Made by a program: the position numbers and the translations under genes. From positions 62,001 through 126,000 of the forward strand of contig JAIQFR010000001.1 in the NCBI GenBank assembly GCA_020073205.1: a stretch of 64,000 nucleotides of DNA, read 5' to 3'. Position 1 is the stretch's first letter. Every line of letters begins with the position of its first letter. Shown here in pieces: positions 61,156-64,000 of the stretch. Origin of the DNA: Terriglobia bacterium (GTDB taxonomy: Bacteria > Acidobacteriota > Polarisedimenticolia > Polarisedimenticolales > JAIQFR01). The notes beneath the pieces were generated by a model. It saw nothing but the letters and a program-made list of their open reading frames with translations, did not search any database and had not been told where the DNA came from.

Positions 61156-61239
61156 GTCTCACTCCTTCCTGCCCTGCGCTCCGACGGGCTTTTTCATCAA
61201 CCGGCGCAGCCTCTCCCGAGGCTGCACCGGGTCGGCCCG

Positions 61240-61941
61240 TCACATCGAGATGCGAATCGCGACTCCGACGTCCGGATGCCTGCGATTGAAAAGGTAGTAA
61301 CCGTTATCGACGAAGTTGACGTACACGTCGTCGGTGGCGTACCAGTCGTTCGCCCAGTATTCCGGCCACGGGTCGACGAGACTGAACCAATAGCCGCCGA
61401 ATTGAAAACGGGGATATCCGCCCATGACAAGAAACGGGAGGCCGGAGATTCGGAACCCATGTTCCGGCCCGAAGTACCCGCGGAAGCGGTCGCCGGGGAT
61501 GCGGTAGCCGTCGTAGCCGCCACGTTGCTGCCAGGTGCGGTGGTCCGATTGCCAGCTCCGTGCGCGATGCTGCTGCCAGGCGCTCTGCTGAACGCGCTGC
61601 TGCTCCTGAAGGTGCTGTGGTTGTGCACGGCCCCGTGTTTGCTGGGCGCGCTGGGGCTGCTGCCGGACCGGGCTCGACGACGGCTGCTGTTTGGCGCGCT
61701 GCCGCTGTTTCTTCTGCTGCTGCTGCTGTTGCTGGGCGCGCTGGGGCTGCTGTCGTTCTCGGCCCGACTGCGGTTGCTGTTTGGCATGCTGCTGCGCGGG
61801 TTTGGCTTTCTCTTGCTTGCCCTGTTGCTGCTCGGAATGGTCTTTCTTATCGCTCTGTTGCTCTTGCTGTGCATACGCCGGGGCTGCGATTCCGAGAAGC
61901 AACGACAGAATGGCGGTGCTGGCGATTCCAATTACTTTCAT
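61240..61941 (-). CDS. Secreted Gln-rich protein with conserved Tyr/Trp-rich C-terminus
   Basis: 233 residues with a signal peptide (MKVIGIASTAILSLLLGIAAPAYA). Residues 25-125 are low-complexity, Gln/Lys/Arg-rich and probably disordered. Residues 130-233 are a compact aromatic domain: YDGYRIPGDRFRGYFGPEHGFRIS, FQFGGYWFSLVDPWPEYWANDWYATDDVYVNFVDNGYYLFNRRHPDVGVAI. Similar C-termini occur in secreted proteins near stress genes; the function is unknown. GGAGG lies 8 nt before ATG 61941. Promoter F lies about 255 bp upstream. Confidence 0.77.
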   Translation of the reverse strand: MKVIGIASTAILSLLLGIAAPAYAQQEQQSDKKDHSEQQQGKQEKAKPAQQHAKQQPQSGRERQQPQRAQQQQQQQKKQRQRAKQQPSSSPVRQQPQRAQQTRGRAQPQHLQEQQRVQQSAWQQHRARSWQSDHRTWQQRGGYDGYRIPGDRFRGYFGPEHGFRISGLPFLVMGGYPRFQFGGYWFSLVDPWPEYWANDWYATDDVYVNFVDNGYYLFNRRHPDVGVAIRISM

Positions 61942-62195
61942 GTGGGCTGCCTCCGTCGCTGCCGGTTACGTGCTTTGATCTGCTGCGAGATCCGATCGTC
62001 GCGTTGATCGGGTCGCCGATGACGTCGCCGAACGCGACGACTTCGTTTCACGGGTTCCTCCGCCGTCCCGTCGCGTGACCGTTCGCGGCCACGCTCGCGT
62101 ACGGCTTCTTGAGCACGGTCCGGTGGGCGAGGTTCGCCCAGGTGCCAGGCGGGTCCACGGCGATGCCCAGGGCGGAGTATCTCATCTCGTCTTGA

Positions 62196-62241
62196 ACGAT
62201 ACTTGGCGAGCCGGACGCCCACCATGGGGCGAAACCCTACC
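62196..62241 (-). promoter_or_regulatory. Stress-regulon promoter F
   Basis: The minus strand reads GGTAGGGTTTCGCCCCATGG from 62241, identical over all 20 bases to promoter E. The -10 TATCGT (62201-62196) begins 39 nt after the first G of GTAGGG. The leader to the Gln-rich gene is about 250 nt. Confidence 0.83.
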
Positions 62242-62316
62242 AGCCACGTCCGCGACACGTTCGTCGCGCCGGAATCGAAGCGCGGGAGTGCCCGCCCGTG
62301 CTGGGGGTGTCGTCCC

Positions 62317-62466
62317 ATGGATCCCACGACCGCGATCCTGGCCGAGGATGACGAGATCGTCCGGAGAAGCTCCGGGCGTTGCCGAGGGCCGACGGAGACG
62401 ATCGGCTTCGAGCACTTCTCGGCGTGGATGGCGGGTTGCCGACGAAGGGCGTACACGGGGCTCTGA
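62317..62466 (+). pseudogene. Receiver-domain-like remnant
   Basis: From ATG 62317 a 49-codon frame reads MDPTTAILAEDDEIVRRSSG, like the first strand and acidic pair of a response-regulator receiver. A helix-like GFEHFSAWMAGC follows, then it stops before any phospho-acceptor Asp. It may be a decayed FixJ-type regulator. It lies between the divergent promoters F and G, and a degraded copy of the promoter element (GGTGTCGTCCCATGG) immediately precedes its ATG. Confidence 0.4.
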
Positions 62467-62527
62467 CGACGCTCAGCCCCAGCGGCGGAGGTCCGTCGCC
62501 GCTGTTGCGCGACATCACGCGCGACGC

Positions 62528-62573
62528 GGTAGGGTTACACCCCATGGATGAGTCCGCCTCCACGGCGTACGGT
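62528..62573 (+). promoter_or_regulatory. Stress-regulon promoter G
   Basis: GGTAGGGTTACACCCCATGG at 62528-62547 and -10 TACGGT at 62568-62573, 39 nt from the first G of GTAGGG. The leader to the sigma-factor start is about 43 nt. Confidence 0.84.
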
Positions 62574-62622
62574 CCCAACGCATGAGGATCGACGAATTTC
62601 CATGCCGAGGAGGACAGCGCCC

Positions 62623-64000
62623 ATGAAGCCACCTCGGTCGCAACCGACCGACCCCGTCGAGAGCGTCTCGCGCGAGAGCGAGCCGGCCTTGCCGGGGAAG
62701 AGAAGGGGAGTCCTGAGGGCGGCGTCACCGATGCTGCGGCTCTACCTCCAGGAGATGGGCCTGACCCCGCTGCTCGACGAGCAGAACGAAGCGAGGCTCG
62801 CCAGCCAGCTCAAGGGCGCTCGGCTGGTGATCGCGAAGCTGGCGCAGGCCCTGCCCGAGAGCTGCCGCGAGATCGTCCTCGAGGGGGACGAGTCCGGGCC
62901 GAAGCTCGGCGCCGCATGGCCGCTGAGTCAGCTCGAGAGCTTCCTCCGCAAGCTCGTGCACTACGCCCCCAATCGCCCGGACACCACGGTGGCCTCCGCG
63001 CTCCGCGAGATCCGGACCCACAAGACCTCCCTGAACGACGCCCGGGACGCTCTCATCCTCGCCAACCTACGACTGGTCGTGCACATCGCGAAGAGGTACG
63101 CGAACAACGGACTGCCCGTGATGGATCTCATCCAGGAAGGGAACGTGGGGCTCCTGCGGGCCGTGGAGAAGTTCGAGCACGAGCGAGGCCACAAGTTCTC
63201 GACCTACGCGTTCTGGTGGATCAAGCAGGGCGTCGAGCGGGGGATCGCGGAGAAGTCGCGGACGATCCGCATCCCCGTGCACGTGAACGAGAGGATCCGC
63301 AAGATCGAACTCGCCGCGCGCGATCTGAACCATCGCCTCGGACGGAAGGCGACGCCGCGCGATATCGCGACGCAGCTCAGGATGCCGGTGGGCAAGGTCG
63401 ATCATGCGCTCTCCCTCGGGCGGGAGCCGATGCCGCTCGAGGGCGGCGCCGGCGATTGCGAGGGCTACGACCTGGCGAAGTTCATCCCCGACCAGCAGGC
63501 CCCTTCGCCGTTCGCCCGAGCTTCGCAGCGCGAGGTCACGCAGCGCGTCGAGTCGATTCTCCGGGAACTCAATCCCCGCGAGGAGACGATCATCCGGATG
63601 CGATTCGGGCTCGGACCCGAGGCCGCACGGACGCTCGAGCAGGTCGGCGTGCGGCTCCGCCTGTCTCGCGAGCGCGTGCGCCAGCTCGAGGGGCACGCGC
63701 TCGCTAAGATCAAGGCGTCCCCTCTGTGCAGCGACCTGGCCGTGCTGTTCGGGGTCGGAGAGTCGCTGGGCCTTCGCGCAAGATCGCCCACTGAATCCTG
63801 GAGGAACGATGGAACATCAGCTACCCGTGGCGCTAGAGGTGGCCTTGTACGTGGCGTCGCTCGCGATCGTGGTGTCCGTACCGGTCCTCGTCGGAACGCT
63901 GCTCCGGTCTCGCAAGCAGCTCGAGCGCCTCGTCGGAACGGTCGAGGAGCTCGAGGCGGAGATGAAGCCCCTGGCCCAGGAGACGCGAGACCTCGTGAAC
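62623..64000 (+). CDS. Sigma-70-family (group 2-like) sigma factor, frame open at window end
   Basis: ATG 62623 follows GAGGAGGA at about 62607-62614. Region 1.2 is SPMLRLYLQEMGLTPLLDEQNEARL (about 36-60). Region 2 is LILANLRLVVHIAKRYANNGLPVMDLIQEGNVGLLRAVEKFEHERGHKFSTYAFWWIKQGVERGIAE (about 142-210). Region 3 follows, and region 4 is LNPREETIIRMRFGLG...TLEQVGVRLRLSRERVRQLEGHALAKI (about 315-365). It resembles RpoD/RpoS-type alternative factors that redirect RNA polymerase. Conserved sequence ends near 63750, but the frame has no stop before 64000 and runs under the next gene. A TGA in the +1 frame at 63791-63793, right before the next ribosome-binding site, suggests an indel or a real long overlap. 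Promoter G is upstream. Confidence 0.85.
   Translation, partial: MKPPRSQPTDPVESVSRESEPALPGKRRGVLRAASPMLRLYLQEMGLTPLLDEQNEARLASQLKGARLVIAKLAQALPESCREIVLEGDESGPKLGAAWPLSQLESFLRKLVHYAPNRPDTTVASALREIRTHKTSLNDARDALILANLRLVVHIAKRYANNGLPVMDLIQEGNVGLLRAVEKFEHERGHKFSTYAFWWIKQGVERGIAEKSRTIRIPVHVNERIRKIELAARDLNHRLGRKATPRDIATQLRMPVGKVDHALSLGREPMPLEGGAGDCEGYDLAKFIPDQQAPSPFARASQREVTQRVESILRELNPREETIIRMRFGLGPEAARTLEQVGVRLRLSRERVRQLEGHALAKIKASPLCSDLAVLFGVGESLGLRARSPTESWRNDGTSATRGARGGLVRGVARDRGVRTGPRRNAAPVSQAARAPRRNGRGARGGDEAPGPGDARPRE
63809..64000 (+). CDS. DUF948-like membrane protein, partial
   Basis: The window ends inside this gene; 64 codons are visible. It begins MEHQLPVALEVALYVASLAI with one N-terminal helix (VALYVASLAIVVSVPVLVGTLL), then a charged coiled coil (SRKQLERLVGTVEELEAEMKPLAQETRDLV). 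This is the layout of DUF948/YtxG-type general stress proteins. GGAGG lies 4-5 nt before ATG 63809. It follows the sigma factor closely and is probably in the same promoter G unit. Confidence 0.72.
   Translation, partial: MEHQLPVALEVALYVASLAIVVSVPVLVGTLLRSRKQLERLVGTVEELEAEMKPLAQETRDLVN

Noticed and set aside
48297-62547. Reading the GGGGT...ACCC palindrome as IS ends or a REP element
   Set aside because: The copies are oriented with genes, are phased with a -10 and have no flanking repeats or mobile gene between them. A promoter role explains them better.

Overview
This is a GC-rich chromosomal window from a free-living Gram-negative bacterium. It has outer-membrane porins, a TonB-dependent receptor, many Sec signal peptides and a PBP1-type enzyme. 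A TonB receptor with an N-terminal carboxypeptidase-regulatory-like domain, TMTC-like membrane/TPR proteins, a FIMAH-like domain and lmo0937/SYLF stress proteins point to Acidobacteriota or a similar deep lineage. I cannot prove this without a marker-gene search. I saw no rRNA, tRNA or CRISPR.

Layout. (1) 1-4.9 kb: an EamA transporter, then an integron gene-cassette array without an integrase. It has three attC-like sites and these cassettes: an unknown protein, a lipoprotein gene split by an intact IS3/IS407-type element, a type II toxin-antitoxin pair, and a DUF3788 protein. (2) 5-16 kb: fatty-acid beta-oxidation genes (thiolase and an HCDH-ECH fusion), a TIGR03118-like secreted protein, a DUF4388 protein, a zincin plus ATP-grasp pair, and NhaA. 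(3) 16-31.6 kb: a TPR protein, a GT2-GT4 fusion, a run of multi-pass membrane glycosyltransferase-like proteins (two are TMTC-like paralogues), a zinc-ribbon protein, an M20 peptidase, a class C serine hydrolase and a TerB-like protein. (4) 31.9-46.2 kb: a large secreted FIMAH-like protein and a probable phosphate-acquisition region. That region has a PhoB-like regulator, a TonB receptor operon with a transglutaminase-like protein, a PstS-like binding protein, and a divergent phosphate-type porin. A Pho-box-like repeat lies between the last two.

(5) 46.3-64 kb: an apparent envelope-stress regulon, the main discovery here. Seven promoters carry a nearly invariant element, GGTAGGGTT-N3-CCCCATGG, always in the same orientation as the gene behind it. 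In all seven, a -10 hexamer (TAnnnT or GATAnT) begins exactly 39 nt after the first G of GTAGGG. These promoters precede two lmo0937-type miniproteins (one translationally coupled to a PBP1), a SYLF protein, a cytosolic histidine kinase with its NarL/FixJ regulator, a Gln-rich secreted protein followed by a phospholipase C-like protein, a sigma-70-family factor, and a damaged cupin/DUF3943 locus. The simplest model is that the local two-component system, or the local sigma factor, drives all of them and itself.

Two loci are visibly damaged: cupin/DUF3943 at about 47.74 kb, and a receiver-like fragment at 62.3 kb. The sigma-factor frame has no stop before the window ends, and a DUF948-like gene begins inside it in another frame.
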